Positions 1 to 8,653 are shown, counted from the stretch's first letter. The stretch: DNA of 64,000 nt from Bradyrhizobium sp. 1 (GCF_023073315.1 NZ_JADPJH010000034.1:632910-696909); one strand, 5' to 3'. The notes: generated by a model not told the origin, from the sequence alone. Numbers and translations: made by a program.

Positions 1-418
1 AGGCGCGCCGCGCATCCACGACGCGCAAGCTCACCAGCCAGCAGATCACCATACCGACGCCGACCGTCGCCATTGCCAGCGCATAGGTCGCCCAGTCCGT
101 TGCCGGGAATACTGTGAACCAGAGGCCGGCGACCCAGCCCGACAGCGGCGGGTGCTTGCCGTAGCCCCACAGGAATTTCTGGCCCCAGCCCCAGGCTTCT
201 GCGACGTCCATGTGAACGTCCTGCGCCGCCTTGAGATTGATCAGGATGAAGGTCCAGAGCACCGCATGCAGGATCGCGAGCTGGATCACCAGCCAGAGGC
301 GCGCCTCCGGCCGGGTCGCACTGGCAACCAGCCAGGCCCGGAAGCGGCCAAAGCTCACCCGGGCTTTTACGCGTGTTCGGGCAGAGCGGATCGAAGTGGT
401 CGACAAGGGCCTGGACAT
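1..418 (-). CDS. GT39-type membrane glycosyltransferase, N-terminal part
   Basis: The 5' end of a minus-strand gene whose 3' end lies outside the window; 139 codons are visible. The translation starts at an ATG (complement of 416-418) with a basic stretch, then a hydrophobic helix (about residues 43-60), then a GKHPPLSGW motif near residue 88 followed by another membrane helix. The acidic DVAEAW segment before GKHPP matches the conserved first periplasmic loop of the dolichyl-phosphate-mannose mannosyltransferase/ArnT family (GT39, GT-C fold), which moves a sugar from a polyprenyl carrier onto an envelope acceptor. Its substrate cannot be told. It is divergent from lepA. The start is uncertain because no clear ribosome site is visible. 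Confidence 0.7.
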   Translation of the reverse strand, partial: MSRPLSTTSIRSARTRVKARVSFGRFRAWLVASATRPEARLWLVIQLAILHAVLWTFILINLKAAQDVHMDVAEAWGWGQKFLWGYGKHPPLSGWVAGLWFTVFPATDWATYALAMATVGVGMVICWLVSLRVVDARRA

Positions 419-532
419 GGGGCGTTGCGTAGCGCGTTTCGGGCCCTCGTGGAATCAGCTTGGCGTGAAGAAAGGCCCTGAAAATACAGCAATATGGTTG
501 CCGCACGGGGATGTGAGTGGTATCCCGCGCCC

Positions 533-2344
533 ATGACGACCGTCCCCATTTCGAACATCCGCAATTTCTCCATCGTCGCCCATATCGACCATGGCAAATC
601 GACGCTGGCCGACCGTCTGATCCAGATGACCGGCGGCCTCTCCGACCGCGAAATGGCGGGCAAGGAGCAGGTGCTCGATTCCATGGACATCGAGCGCGAG
701 CGCGGCATCACCATCAAGGCGCAGACGGTTCGGCTGAAGTACCGCGCCAAGGACGGCAAGGATTACATCTTCAACCTGATGGACACGCCGGGCCACGTCG
801 ACTTCGCCTACGAAGTCTCGCGCTCGCTGGCGGCCTGCGAAGGTTCCCTGCTGGTGGTCGACGCCAGCCAGGGCGTGGAAGCGCAGACGCTTGCCAACGT
901 CTACCACGCGCTCGACGCCGGTCACGAGATCGTGCCGGTCCTGAACAAGGTCGACCTGCCCGCGGCCGAGCCCGAGAAGATCAGGCAGCAGATCGAGGAC
1001 GTGATCGGCATCGATGCGTCGGACGCCGTGATGATCTCGGCCAAGACCGGCCTCGGCGTTCCCGACGTGCTCGAAGCCATCGTCACCCGCCTGCCACCGC
1101 CGAAGGGCGATCGTGACGCGACGCTGAAGGCGCTGCTGGTCGACAGCTGGTACGACGTCTATCTCGGCGTCGTCGTGCTGATCCGCGTCGTCGACGGCGC
1201 GATGAAGAAGGGCAGCCGCATCCGCATGATGGGAACGGGCGCCGCCTATGACGTCGAACGCGTCGGCTTCTTCACGCCGAAGATGACGCAGGTCGACGAA
1301 CTCGGCCCCGGCGAGATCGGCTTCATCACCGCGGCGATCAAGGAAGTCGCCGACACCCGCGTCGGCGATACCATCACCGACGACAGGAAGCCTGTCACCG
1401 AGATGCTGGCGGGCTTCAAGCCGGCGATCCCCGTGGTGTTCTGCGGCCTGTTCCCCGCGGACGCCGATGACTTCGAGACCTTGCGCGCGGCGATGGGCAA
1501 GCTGCGCCTCAACGATGCCAGCTTCTCCTACGAGATGGAGACCTCGGCCGCGCTCGGCTTCGGCTTCCGCTGCGGCTTCCTCGGGCTGTTGCACCTCGAG
1601 ATCATCCAGGAACGTCTGTCGCGCGAGTTCGATCTCAATCTGATCGCGACCGCGCCAAGCGTGATCTACAAGATGGCTCTGACCGACGGTCAGGAAATCT
1701 CGATTCACAATCCCGTCGACATGCCCGACGTGGTCAAGATCGCCGAGATCCAGGAGCCCTGGATCGAGGCCACGATCCTCACCCCCGACGAATATCTCGG
1801 CAGCGTGCTGAAGCTGTGCCAGGACCGCCGCGGCTCGCAAAAGGAGCTGACCTACGTCGGCTCGCGCGCGATGGTGAAATACGATCTGCCGCTCAACGAG
1901 GTCGTGTTCGACTTCTACGACCGCCTCAAGTCGGTCTCCAAGGGCTACGCCTCGTTCGACTATCATCTCACCGACTACAAACCGGCCGATCTGGTGAAGA
2001 TGCAGATCCTCGTGAACAACGAGCCGGTCGACGCGCTCTCGATGCTGGTCCATCGCACCCGTGCGGAGGGGCGCGGCCGCGCCATGGTCGAGAAGATGAA
2101 GGAGCTGATCCCGCCGCACATGTTCCAGATCCCGATCCAGGCGGCGATCGGCGGCAAGGTGATCGCGCGTGAAACCGTCCGCGCCCTGCGCAAGGACGTC
2201 ACCGCAAAATGCTACGGCGGCGACATCACCCGTAAGCGCAAACTTCTGGAGAAGCAGAAGGAAGGCAAGAAGAAGATGCGGCAGTTCGGCAAGGTCGACA
2301 TACCGCAGGAAGCTTTCATTGCCGCACTGAAGGTGGACAGCTGA
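533..2344 (+). CDS. lepA: Elongation factor 4 (LepA) GTPase
   Basis: Ribosome-bound translational GTPase (EF4) that back-translocates or remodels stalled ribosomes. The G-domain motifs are all present: AHIDHGKST (G1), the effector region with RGITI, DTPGHVDF (G3), NKVDLP (G4) and SAKTG (G5). EF-G-like domains and the LepA-specific C-terminal domain follow. An in-frame codon at 494 would add 13 residues, but starting at the ATG at 533 gives MTTVPISNIRNFSIVAHIDHG and 603 aa, the normal family size. It is followed by a good hairpin terminator at 2424-2460, so it is probably monocistronic. Confidence 0.97.
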   Translation: MTTVPISNIRNFSIVAHIDHGKSTLADRLIQMTGGLSDREMAGKEQVLDSMDIERERGITIKAQTVRLKYRAKDGKDYIFNLMDTPGHVDFAYEVSRSLAACEGSLLVVDASQGVEAQTLANVYHALDAGHEIVPVLNKVDLPAAEPEKIRQQIEDVIGIDASDAVMISAKTGLGVPDVLEAIVTRLPPPKGDRDATLKALLVDSWYDVYLGVVVLIRVVDGAMKKGSRIRMMGTGAAYDVERVGFFTPKMTQVDELGPGEIGFITAAIKEVADTRVGDTITDDRKPVTEMLAGFKPAIPVVFCGLFPADADDFETLRAAMGKLRLNDASFSYEMETSAALGFGFRCGFLGLLHLEIIQERLSREFDLNLIATAPSVIYKMALTDGQEISIHNPVDMPDVVKIAEIQEPWIEATILTPDEYLGSVLKLCQDRRGSQKELTYVGSRAMVKYDLPLNEVVFDFYDRLKSVSKGYASFDYHLTDYKPADLVKMQILVNNEPVDALSMLVHRTRAEGRGRAMVEKMKELIPPHMFQIPIQAAIGGKVIARETVRALRKDVTAKCYGGDITRKRKLLEKQKEGKKKMRQFGKVDIPQEAFIAALKVDS

Positions 2345-2423
2345 GGCTGCCGCCGCCTGTCGCCGGCGTCCCTCACGCGACGCCGGCCTCGCCCGAAAAC
2401 AAAAACTGCGAAAACAACCCCAT

Positions 2424-2460
2424 GCACAGTAGCCGCCCCCTTGGCGGCATTGTGCTTTTC
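2424..2460 (+). terminator. Rho-independent terminator of lepA
   Basis: Two-tier hairpin 80 bp after the lepA stop: outer arms GCACA/TGTGC (2424-2428 and 2451-2455), inner arms GCCGCC/GGCGGC (2432-2437 and 2443-2448), followed directly by TTTTC. This is seen directly in the sequence. Confidence 0.7.
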
Positions 2461-2560
2461 CGATTTTACGAAATTTGCTTGACCCGTCGGGCAAAACAGG
2501 GGTATGGTGGCAGCATCGCAGGGTGTGTGATGCAGGCGCCCATGTCCGATCCCTGATCGA
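2461..2560. other. Intergenic stretch with a promoter-like pair
   Basis: Between the lepA terminator and the next (convergent) gene sits TTGACC (2477-2482), 18 bp, then TATGGT, which resembles a sigma-70 promoter on the plus strand. No plus-strand coding sequence follows, so it is either a remnant of a dispersed intergenic repeat or the start of a short non-coding transcript. I cannot decide between them. Confidence 0.25.
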
Positions 2561-2974
2561 TCACGACTTCTGCTTCGCCTCGACGTACCGCGCGAAACTG
2601 TCGAGGATCGCCTGCCAGCCGCCTTGCTGCTGCTCAACCGAGTGCGTCGCTTCGCTATCGAAGACGACGCGGACGACAATGCCCTTTGGGGCGGGCACGA
2701 ACTCGACCTCGGCCTTTCGATCGCCGAACGCGTACTCGATCCGCTTGTGTTCCACGATCTTCGTGTAGGTGCCGGCGAAGTCAAAGCCCATGCTGCCGTC
2801 CTTGGCTTCCATCCGGGACGAGAAGGCGCCGCCTTCCCGCAGGTCGACCGTCGCTTTGGTCGTATGCCAGTCGTCGGACGCCGTATTCCACTTCACGATG
2901 TCGGCAGGCGTCGTATAGGCATGCCAGACCTGATCGATGGGGGCTGCTACGCTGGTTTCGACGGTGATCCTCAT
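2561..2974 (-). CDS. SRPBCC-domain protein (AHSA1-like)
   Basis: A 137-residue START/Bet v 1-fold protein of the activator-of-Hsp90-ATPase C-terminal (AHSA1) family. The sequence begins with the typical strand-helix pattern (ITVETSVAAPIDQVWHAYT, then W..TP.DI..W) and ends with GWQAILDSFARYVEA, the C-terminal helix that closes the hydrophobic cavity. Bacterial members bind small hydrophobic ligands; the ligand is unknown here. Of two ATGs two codons apart, I take 2974 because GGAG lies 8 bp upstream of it. It is convergent with lepA, with no operon partner. Confidence 0.85.
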   Translation of the reverse strand: MRITVETSVAAPIDQVWHAYTTPADIVKWNTASDDWHTTKATVDLREGGAFSSRMEAKDGSMGFDFAGTYTKIVEHKRIEYAFGDRKAEVEFVPAPKGIVVRVVFDSEATHSVEQQQGGWQAILDSFARYVEAKQKS

Positions 2975-3136
2975 GGGCATTGCTCCAGTTCAATTCTTGT
3001 CGAGGTGACGAAATCACTTCCCGTGCGCCGGGCCATCCGCGGCACTTCCGGGCATTGTAAACGAAGGACGATCGAAACCCGTCGGCCCCGACATGGCCGG
3101 GTCGTAAAATCTGGAATTCAGGGCGCCGTCAAACCA

Positions 3137-4438
3137 TCATTGTCCGAGCTGCTGAAGCACGGCGAACCACAATGCGAGCGGCTCCCTGAGGCCGCCCGGC
3201 TCGGACGGCTTTTGGTGAACGGCGGTGTGCACCATGACGAGCTTGGAGGCTGGATCGACCAGGATGACCTGACCGCGGATGCCAAGCAGCGCAAATCTGC
3301 GCCGCTCGCCAGGGAGGAGCCACACCTGATAGCCATAGCCGAAATACGATGTGGCCACGCCCGGAGCGAGATGGCCATCGCCTGGTCTGACGGTGGTGGC
3401 ATCGAGCAGCCACTGCCGGGGGATCAATTGACGACCTTCCCAGGCGCCGTTGTTCGCTAGCAATCGGGCCAGGCGCGCATAGTCGCGCAAGATTGCGTTG
3501 AAGCAGCAAAAGGCAATCTCTTGTCCGCTGCCGTCTATCGCCCACGACGCATCCGCTTCGGCGCCGATGGCGTCCCAGATCCGATCGCGGAGATAGTCGG
3601 CAAGCGGAGTGGCCGTGGCGGAGCGCAGGACCAGGCCGAGTATCTCGGTTTCAACGCTTGCATAGTGCCATCTGGTCCCCTGCGGTGCGGTTCGGGTATT
3701 GAATTGCGCGACGATGGCGGCGGGATCTTTTGGCTCATCGACGAACAGGGCCCGCCCGAGCCGGGCGATGTCGTCGTGCCCATCATAGACTTCCGAGAAT
3801 TCGACGCCCGAAGACATGTTCAGCAAGGCCCGGATGGATGTGTTTCCATATTCCGTTCCTGCAAGGCCGGGGACGTAGGTTGAGACGAGGTCGTCGATCG
3901 ACTTGATCCGTCCCTCCGAGACCGCGACCCCGACCAGCATGGCCACCAGCGTCTTCGCCATGGACTGCGAGAGCAAGCGATCATGGTCGGTGCGCGAATA
4001 TTGATAGTGCTCGTACAGGATGGTGTCGTCCCTGGCGATCAGGAGTCCCGTTACCGGGTTACGCTTGAGGTAGTCCGCGATGCTCAGCCGTTCGGCGCCA
4101 AAGCTGTACGTGATTGATGGCTCTGGGGCGCGTTTGAATTGCCAGGGCGCCGTCGCGCGACCGACCGCGCGCGAGGGATAGATCTCGCCGAAATGGCTGT
4201 AGACCCCGACGAGCTTGTCAAGCTGGGTGGTGGTCCCGCGCGTGCCGACCGGATAGCCGGAGGCCGCGCCGTAGAGTTCGGCATCGGGGCCGCTGTCCGA
4301 AAAGACCGGCCCCGGCTCGCGGGGAGAGCTTCGGCCGTCCTGTGCGCATGCGAGTGGTGCCGAGACCGCGGCGGCGAAAATGACAGGCGTGAAAAGCCTG
4401 CGGCAACCGCGTGGCCTGCAAAGTGCTCCCCATTCCAT
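3137..4438 (-). CDS. Beta-lactamase-fold serine hydrolase, exported
   Basis: A 433-residue secreted serine hydrolase of the class C beta-lactamase/esterase/D-Ala-D-Ala peptidase superfamily. A signal peptide covers roughly residues 1-32 (ending ACAQ). The nucleophile motif SxxK is S159-M-A-K162, the second motif is Y259-A-S, and the third region reads GIRGQ with the surrounding ILVDP strand near the C-terminus. ATG 4438 is preceded by GAGGAGG at ideal spacing; upstream in-frame codons have no such site. Members close to this layout are usually esterases or peptidases of unknown substrate rather than resistance enzymes, so no antibiotic role should be assumed. Confidence 0.85.
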   Translation of the reverse strand: MEWGALCRPRGCRRLFTPVIFAAAVSAPLACAQDGRSSPREPGPVFSDSGPDAELYGAASGYPVGTRGTTTQLDKLVGVYSHFGEIYPSRAVGRATAPWQFKRAPEPSITYSFGAERLSIADYLKRNPVTGLLIARDDTILYEHYQYSRTDHDRLLSQSMAKTLVAMLVGVAVSEGRIKSIDDLVSTYVPGLAGTEYGNTSIRALLNMSSGVEFSEVYDGHDDIARLGRALFVDEPKDPAAIVAQFNTRTAPQGTRWHYASVETEILGLVLRSATATPLADYLRDRIWDAIGAEADASWAIDGSGQEIAFCCFNAILRDYARLARLLANNGAWEGRQLIPRQWLLDATTVRPGDGHLAPGVATSYFGYGYQVWLLPGERRRFALLGIRGQVILVDPASKLVMVHTAVHQKPSEPGGLREPLALWFAVLQQLGQ

Positions 4439-4545
4439 TGAACTTGCCTCCTCACACGTTCCTGTGTGTGCGCTTATGAGAACAACCTTGCAGGCCCGTG
4501 ACGAGAGACATGCTATCATGACGGGTAGACGATGCCAGCGGGCGC

Positions 4546-4721
4546 CCAGCTCGTAGGATGGGTTGAGCCCTCGCGAAACCCATCGCTCCGACGGGCGGAC
4601 GCGTGTCTGGTTATTTTTCTCAGTTCCATCCCATTGTGAGGATGAAGTTTGATGGTGTTCGCTTCCGCCTTCGCTCTTCGAGCTACGGCGGACAAGTCGC
4701 TGTACCCATCCTACGAGCTGG
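4546..4721. repeat. 176-bp element with perfect 18-bp inverted ends
   Basis: Left end CCAGCTCGTAGGATGGGT (4546-4563) is the exact reverse complement of the right end (4704-4721). A second smaller inverted motif (GAAACCCATC near the left end) and a GCTACGGCGGACAAG block lie inside. No open frame of note. The architecture is that of a MITE-like or REP-type dispersed repeat. It ends only 7 bp before the start codon of the next gene and so must supply that gene's 5' leader. Confidence 0.75.
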
Positions 4722-4728
4722 AATTGCG

Positions 4729-5028
4729 ATGATGTCCCATCAAAAAAACAACCCCGTGACGTTTGTGCTCGTAGCCCGAATACCTCCGGAGGGCATCGCG
4801 GACTTTCGCGCCTACGAGGATGCCGTCGTGCCGCTGTTGCCTGAGTTCAACGGGTGTCTGGAGCGGCGCCTTCGCAGTCCGGACGGCACCGTCGAGATGC
4901 ACATCGTCAGCTTTGCGTCCGAAGCTGACTTTCAGAATTACCGGAACGATCCGCGACGGACGGCGCACGCCCGGCTGCTGGAGAAATCATCCGCGACCCT
5001 GGAATTGCTCCCGATGGCGAGCGTCTAG
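4729..5028 (+). CDS. Antibiotic-biosynthesis-monooxygenase (ABM) domain protein
   Basis: A 99-residue single-domain ferredoxin-like dimer of the ABM superfamily. It has VTFVLVARIPPEGIADFRAY at the N-terminus, a central variable loop, then EMHIVSFASEADFQNYRNDP, the pattern of DUF1330/ABM proteins in which an acidic/aromatic pocket binds small quinol-like or heme-derived ligands. Two ATGs are adjacent (4729 and 4732). The long in-frame extension back to 4603 lies inside the repeat element and is not credible protein. No strong Shine-Dalgarno is visible, because the repeat ends immediately upstream. Function is not predictable beyond the fold. Confidence 0.75.
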   Translation: MMSHQKNNPVTFVLVARIPPEGIADFRAYEDAVVPLLPEFNGCLERRLRSPDGTVEMHIVSFASEADFQNYRNDPRRTAHARLLEKSSATLELLPMASV

Positions 5029-5046
5029 CGTCGAGTCAGATCACTC

Positions 5047-5736
5047 TCACCCGATCGCGAAATCCGCCGCCGTCTCCGCGTGAATCGCCGTCGTATCAAA
5101 CGTCTCGACCGAAGTATCGCCCGCGCCGACCAGCATCGTGATCTCGGTGCAGCCAAGGATGATGCACTCCGCACCGGCAGCGACGAGCGCGGCCATCACG
5201 TCCTGATAGCGGCTGCGCGAGGGGGCCGCGACAATTCCAAGGCACAGCTCATCGTAGATGATGCGATTCACGTCGGCCCGGGCCTCTGGAGGAGGAACCA
5301 GGACGTCGAGATCATGCGCGCGCAGCCGGTCGATGTAGAAATCTTCCTCCATCGTGAATTTGGTGCCGAGCAGCCCGACGCGCCGATAGCCTTTGGACCG
5401 AATGCGCTCTGCCGTTGCGTCGCCGATGTGAATGAGGGGGATGGTCACATTCGACACGATGTCGGGCGCCAGCTTGTGCATCGTGTTGGTGCAGAGCACG
5501 ATCGCGCGCGCGCCGGCGCTTTCGAGACGCCGCGCGATTTCCGCGAGGCTGGCCGCCGCCTCGTCCCAGCGGCCGGCATATTGCATCTCCTTGATCGCCT
5601 GAAAATCGTAGGAATACATCAGCAGCGGGGCCGAATGCAGCTTGCCCATGCGGTCGCGGACGCGCTCGTTGATGAGCTTGTAGTAGAGCGCCGTGCTCTC
5701 CCAGCTCATGCCCCCAATCAGGCCAATGGTTTGCAT
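5047..5736 (-). CDS. Aspartate/glutamate racemase family protein
   Basis: A 229-residue cofactor-independent amino-acid racemase. GLIGGMSWEST at the N-terminus and the two catalytic cysteines C82 (in LCTNTMH) and C196 (in GCTEIT) are present, with the central strand GLLGTKFTM between them. This is the RacD/YgeA-like (aspartate racemase) branch rather than MurI, judging from the SWEST and TKFTM motifs. Ribosome site GGAG lies 8 bp before ATG 5736. It is isolated between a plus-strand ABM gene and small plus-strand genes. Substrate (Asp, Glu or another amino acid) is unproven. Confidence 0.9.
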   Translation of the reverse strand: MQTIGLIGGMSWESTALYYKLINERVRDRMGKLHSAPLLMYSYDFQAIKEMQYAGRWDEAAASLAEIARRLESAGARAIVLCTNTMHKLAPDIVSNVTIPLIHIGDATAERIRSKGYRRVGLLGTKFTMEEDFYIDRLRAHDLDVLVPPPEARADVNRIIYDELCLGIVAAPSRSRYQDVMAALVAAGAECIILGCTEITMLVGAGDTSVETFDTTAIHAETAADFAIG

Positions 5737-5891
5737 CCCGGCGGCTCCACAAATGTTCGACCGGATCGTAGACCAAGACGCCAGAGCTGGCCATGTCCCG
5801 TTCCGATTGAACCCGATCCGAGTTCGGCGACACTATCCCCTTGCCTGGTGAGCGGCTTCGCCCATCCATGGGCAATACGGGAACGTCCGTC

Positions 5892-6101
5892 ATGCGAGAG
5901 CGAAACTGGCGATTGGTTGTGGTCGGCGCGGTGCTGCTGGTGCTCGCCGCCCTGTTCTTCCTGACCATGCGGGACTCGACGCCGTGGTCCAATGATCCCG
6001 CCAGCCTGATGCGGACAGTCGGAGAGGTTTCCGGCGCCGTCGGCGGCATCAGCCTTGTCATGATTCTGTTCGGCTTGATCGGCCGAAAGGCGCCGGCCTG
6101 A
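5892..6101 (+). CDS. Small two-helix membrane protein
   Basis: I do not recognise a family. From the ATG at 5892 the product is 69 aa with two predicted membrane helices (about residues 8-27 and 46-66) separated by a polar loop, and a short basic C-terminus (GRKAPA). A GGGAAC stretch 9 bp upstream supports this start; an in-frame ATG at 5868 would add 8 residues. It precedes another small membrane gene by 13 bp, so the pair may be cotranscribed. Confidence 0.55.
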   Translation: MRERNWRLVVVGAVLLVLAALFFLTMRDSTPWSNDPASLMRTVGEVSGAVGGISLVMILFGLIGRKAPA

Positions 6102-6114
6102 CGGGCGTCATTGC

Positions 6115-6381
6115 ATGCGTTTCTTCCTTTGCGAAATCGTCGCCCGAATTGTCGCGATCTATCTGTGCGTCGATTGCGGCCGCATGCTGCGGGATGGCTA
6201 TACCGAGCGGGAAATCAGGGCCTTCAGTCCCGATCTCGTGGTCTGGCTGCTGGACTGGTCGCGGCAGGTTTTCCAGAGGGACACCGCGCCGGTCCGGTAC
6301 TGGATGGAAATGGGCCATCAGGCCGTGTGCTTGGCGGCTTGCCTCGCCGTTGCGATCTTCGGGTGGCTGCCGAACGGATGA
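6115..6381 (+). CDS. Small hypothetical membrane protein
   Basis: An 88-residue protein of unrecognised family. The N-terminal helix (FFLCEIVARIVAIYLCVDC, about residues 3-21) and C-terminal helix (QAVCLAACLAVAIFGW) flank a central charged segment (DGYTEREIRAFSPD). There are several cysteines (C6, C18, C21). It follows the preceding small membrane gene by 13 bp on the same strand and is convergent with the amidase. Coding status is supported by codon pattern and position only. Confidence 0.5.
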   Translation: MRFFLCEIVARIVAIYLCVDCGRMLRDGYTEREIRAFSPDLVVWLLDWSRQVFQRDTAPVRYWMEMGHQAVCLAACLAVAIFGWLPNG

Positions 6382-6415
6382 GCATCCGCCGATGGCGATC
6401 GGGAAGTTTTGAAAT

Positions 6416-8026
6416 CTAGAGCGCCGGCAAACCGGGCGGCGGCTTGCGCATGTTGGTCGCCTGCTCGTAGGCGTAGGCGAGACGCAACAGTTTATGCTCG
6501 CTCCAGGCCTTCCCTGCGAAGGTGACGCCGAGCGGATAGTCGGGCGTGTCCTTCCCGTCGGCGCCCGAGACGAAGCCGCCGGGCACCATGACGCTGGGAT
6601 AGCCCGCCTTGGCCGCAATCGCTGCGCCGGTCGCGCCCGGAAACAGGATGGCGTCCAGCTTGTGCTCTGTCATGTAGGTGTCCATGCCGTGCGTCCTGGC
6701 GGCGAGCAGGTCCATGGCGCGCGCCGATTTGTATTCGCGCTCACTCAGATCGCCTTTGGTGAGGTCGGAGGCGAGAAACAGGTCCTGGCCGAAGCGCAGC
6801 GCCTTGCTCGCGTTCGCCGTATTGAAAGCGATGATGTCGGCCATGGTCCGGATGTCGGTGTTGGCCGCCCAATCCTTGAGGTAGAGATTGAGGCCGTATT
6901 TCAGCTCGTAGAGGAAGACGATAGGCGAGCCCGTGGGGTTACCTTTGTTGCTGCTCAGCGGATTGCGGTTGAGCACGGCCATGCCGGTGCCGGGGCCGGC
7001 AATCCAGCCACGCGTCGGCATGTTGGCACGCACGATGACCGCGCCGAGATCCTCCAGCACCTTGAACACCTCGGCCATCAGCTTGGTCCGGTCGGGTGGC
7101 ATCTTGCCGTAGTAGCAATCGTTCAGCGGGTCGGCGGGGTCGCTCGGCACACCGATGCGCGCACCCTTCAACGCGTCCCGCGCGAGATCGGCCGTGTAAT
7201 CGGCCGGCCTGCGCTGCCGCTCCGTCACGGGATCGCGCGGGTCCTTTGCGGCCAGCACGTTCAGCAGCATGGCCGCGTCGCGCACGGTGCGCGTCATGGG
7301 CCCGGCCGTGTCCTGGCTGTGCGAGATCGGCACGATGCCCGCACGGCTGATCAGTCCGACCGTCGGCTTCACGGTGACGAGGCCATTCCGGCTTGCCGGA
7401 TGCAGCAGCGAGCCCGACGTCTCGGTGCCGATCGAGGCGGCGCAGAGGCCTGCCGCCACGGCGACCGCCGAACCCGAGCTCGAGCCGCCCGGGTCTACGA
7501 TCGGGATGCCGTGATCACCCATCAGCGCCGGCACGTAGGGGTTCTTCACCTGGCCGCCGAGCGACGAATAGCCCGAAGGCATGTCGACCGCGAGGATGTT
7601 GGCGAACTCGGTCAGGTTCGCCTTGCCGAGGATCACCGCGCCGGCGTTGCGCAGCAGCCTGACGACGGTCGCGTCGCGCCTCGCGCGCGCGCCCTCCAGC
7701 GCCAGCGAGCCCGCCGTGGTCGGCTGCTTGTCCGAGGTCGCGATGTTATCCTTCACCAGGATCGGCACGCCAGCCAGCGGCTGTTTGGCCGACGGTTTGG
7801 TGCCATCGAGCTTGCCCGCGATCGTAAGCGCGTCGGGATTGAGCGCGCGCACGGAATTCAGCGCCGGCCCGCCGCGGTCGTAGGCCGCGATGCGCGCGAG
7901 ATAGGCCCTGGTCAGCGCCGTGGCGGTGACATGCCCGCTCGCCAACGCATCGATGATGTCGCTCATGGGCGCGTCCTCGAGCCTCAGCTCGGGCGACGCC
8001 GCAGCGCGGCCGGTTGGCGTCTTCAT
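6416..8026 (-). CDS. Amidase-signature family hydrolase
   Basis: A 536-residue amidase of the Ser-cisSer-Lys family. The catalytic lysine lies in VLVKDNIATS, the GGSSSGSA glycine/serine-rich loop carries the bridging serine, and TETSGSLLHPAS carries the nucleophilic serine region; the downstream PISHSQDTAGPM segment is conserved in the family. Start ATG 8026 has GAGG 6 bp upstream. There is no signal peptide, so it is probably cytosolic. Substrates in this family range over aryl and alkyl amides and the specific one cannot be read. It is divergent from a GNAT gene with a perfect palindrome between them. Confidence 0.92.
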   Translation of the reverse strand: MKTPTGRAAASPELRLEDAPMSDIIDALASGHVTATALTRAYLARIAAYDRGGPALNSVRALNPDALTIAGKLDGTKPSAKQPLAGVPILVKDNIATSDKQPTTAGSLALEGARARRDATVVRLLRNAGAVILGKANLTEFANILAVDMPSGYSSLGGQVKNPYVPALMGDHGIPIVDPGGSSSGSAVAVAAGLCAASIGTETSGSLLHPASRNGLVTVKPTVGLISRAGIVPISHSQDTAGPMTRTVRDAAMLLNVLAAKDPRDPVTERQRRPADYTADLARDALKGARIGVPSDPADPLNDCYYGKMPPDRTKLMAEVFKVLEDLGAVIVRANMPTRGWIAGPGTGMAVLNRNPLSSNKGNPTGSPIVFLYELKYGLNLYLKDWAANTDIRTMADIIAFNTANASKALRFGQDLFLASDLTKGDLSEREYKSARAMDLLAARTHGMDTYMTEHKLDAILFPGATGAAIAAKAGYPSVMVPGGFVSGADGKDTPDYPLGVTFAGKAWSEHKLLRLAYAYEQATNMRKPPPGLPAL

Positions 8027-8049
8027 CGCGTGCCTCGTGGATGAATATG

Positions 8050-8066
8050 TGCTACGAAACGTAGCA
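8050..8066. promoter_or_regulatory. 17-bp palindromic operator candidate
   Basis: TGCTACGAAACGTAGCA has perfect 7-bp arms around AAA. It lies 24 bp from the amidase start and 40 bp from the GNAT start, in the short divergent promoter region. The shape (arms TGCTACG/CGTAGCA, short spacer) is typical of TetR-family operators. No TetR gene is adjacent, so the cognate regulator must be elsewhere. Confidence 0.55.
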
Positions 8067-8105
8067 TTTCTACCGATCGTACGACAAGCCGCTCGGGAGC
8101 GACCG

Positions 8106-8561
8106 ATGGACTGCACCATCCGGCCTGCGCTTGCCGATGACGCTGCCGATATCAGCGGCGTCATCCTGCGTGCGCTGCGCGAAACCAACGCAAAGGACTA
8201 TACGGACGAGATCATCGAGAGGGTCGAGCGCAGCTTCAGTCCCGACGCGGTGCGCCAGCTGATCGGGAAACGCACCGTTTTCGTCGCCACCCTTGGCCGC
8301 CGCGTCGTTGGAACGGCGAGCCTCGACGGAAGCGTCGTGCGGACGGTCTTCGTGGCTCCCGATATCCAGGCCCGCGGGATCGGCAAGCTGCTGATGGCCG
8401 CGATCGAGCGGACGGCGCGCGAGCGGAACATCCTTGCGTTGACCGTGCCTTCGTCGGTCACCGCCGAGACCTTCTACGCAAAGCTCGGATTCAAGGCCGT
8501 GCGCGACAGCTATCATGGTGACGAACGCACGATCATCATGGAGCGGTTGCTCGGTGAATAG
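8106..8561 (+). CDS. GNAT family N-acetyltransferase
   Basis: A 151-residue single GNAT domain. IRPALADDAADISGVILRAL is the usual beta1-alpha1 opening; VVGTASLDG and VRTVFVAPDIQARGIGKLLM give the acetyl-CoA pyrophosphate loop (Q/R-x-x-G-x-G/A variant QARGIG); AETFYAKLGFKAV is the conserved C-terminal half. ATG 8106 has CGGGAG about 7 bp upstream; the longer in-frame reading back to 7920 runs across the divergent promoter and overlaps the amidase. The acceptor is unknown. Confidence 0.9.
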   Translation: MDCTIRPALADDAADISGVILRALRETNAKDYTDEIIERVERSFSPDAVRQLIGKRTVFVATLGRRVVGTASLDGSVVRTVFVAPDIQARGIGKLLMAAIERTARERNILALTVPSSVTAETFYAKLGFKAVRDSYHGDERTIIMERLLGE

Positions 8562-8653
8562 TCCATAGCCCTGTTGCGATCTTGATCCTCTCCGCCAAAT
8601 AGCCCACCATCGCGCCCTCACCGCTCACGGCAAGAATGGGCGAGGAAACGCGC

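Noticed and set aside
455..2494. 679-codon open frame on the minus strand opposite lepA
   Set aside because: LepA on the plus strand has every family motif; the antisense product is His/Asp/Arg-rich low-complexity sequence, a normal artefact of high-GC codon bias.
3137..4438. Antibiotic-resistance beta-lactamase (AmpC)
   Set aside because: SxxK and Y-x-S are present, but the third motif is GIRGQ rather than KTG and the protein is longer than AmpC, so an esterase or peptidase role is at least as likely.
6494..8044. 516-codon plus-strand frame opposite the amidase
   Set aside because: Shadow of the amidase gene; no motifs, His/Arg-rich.
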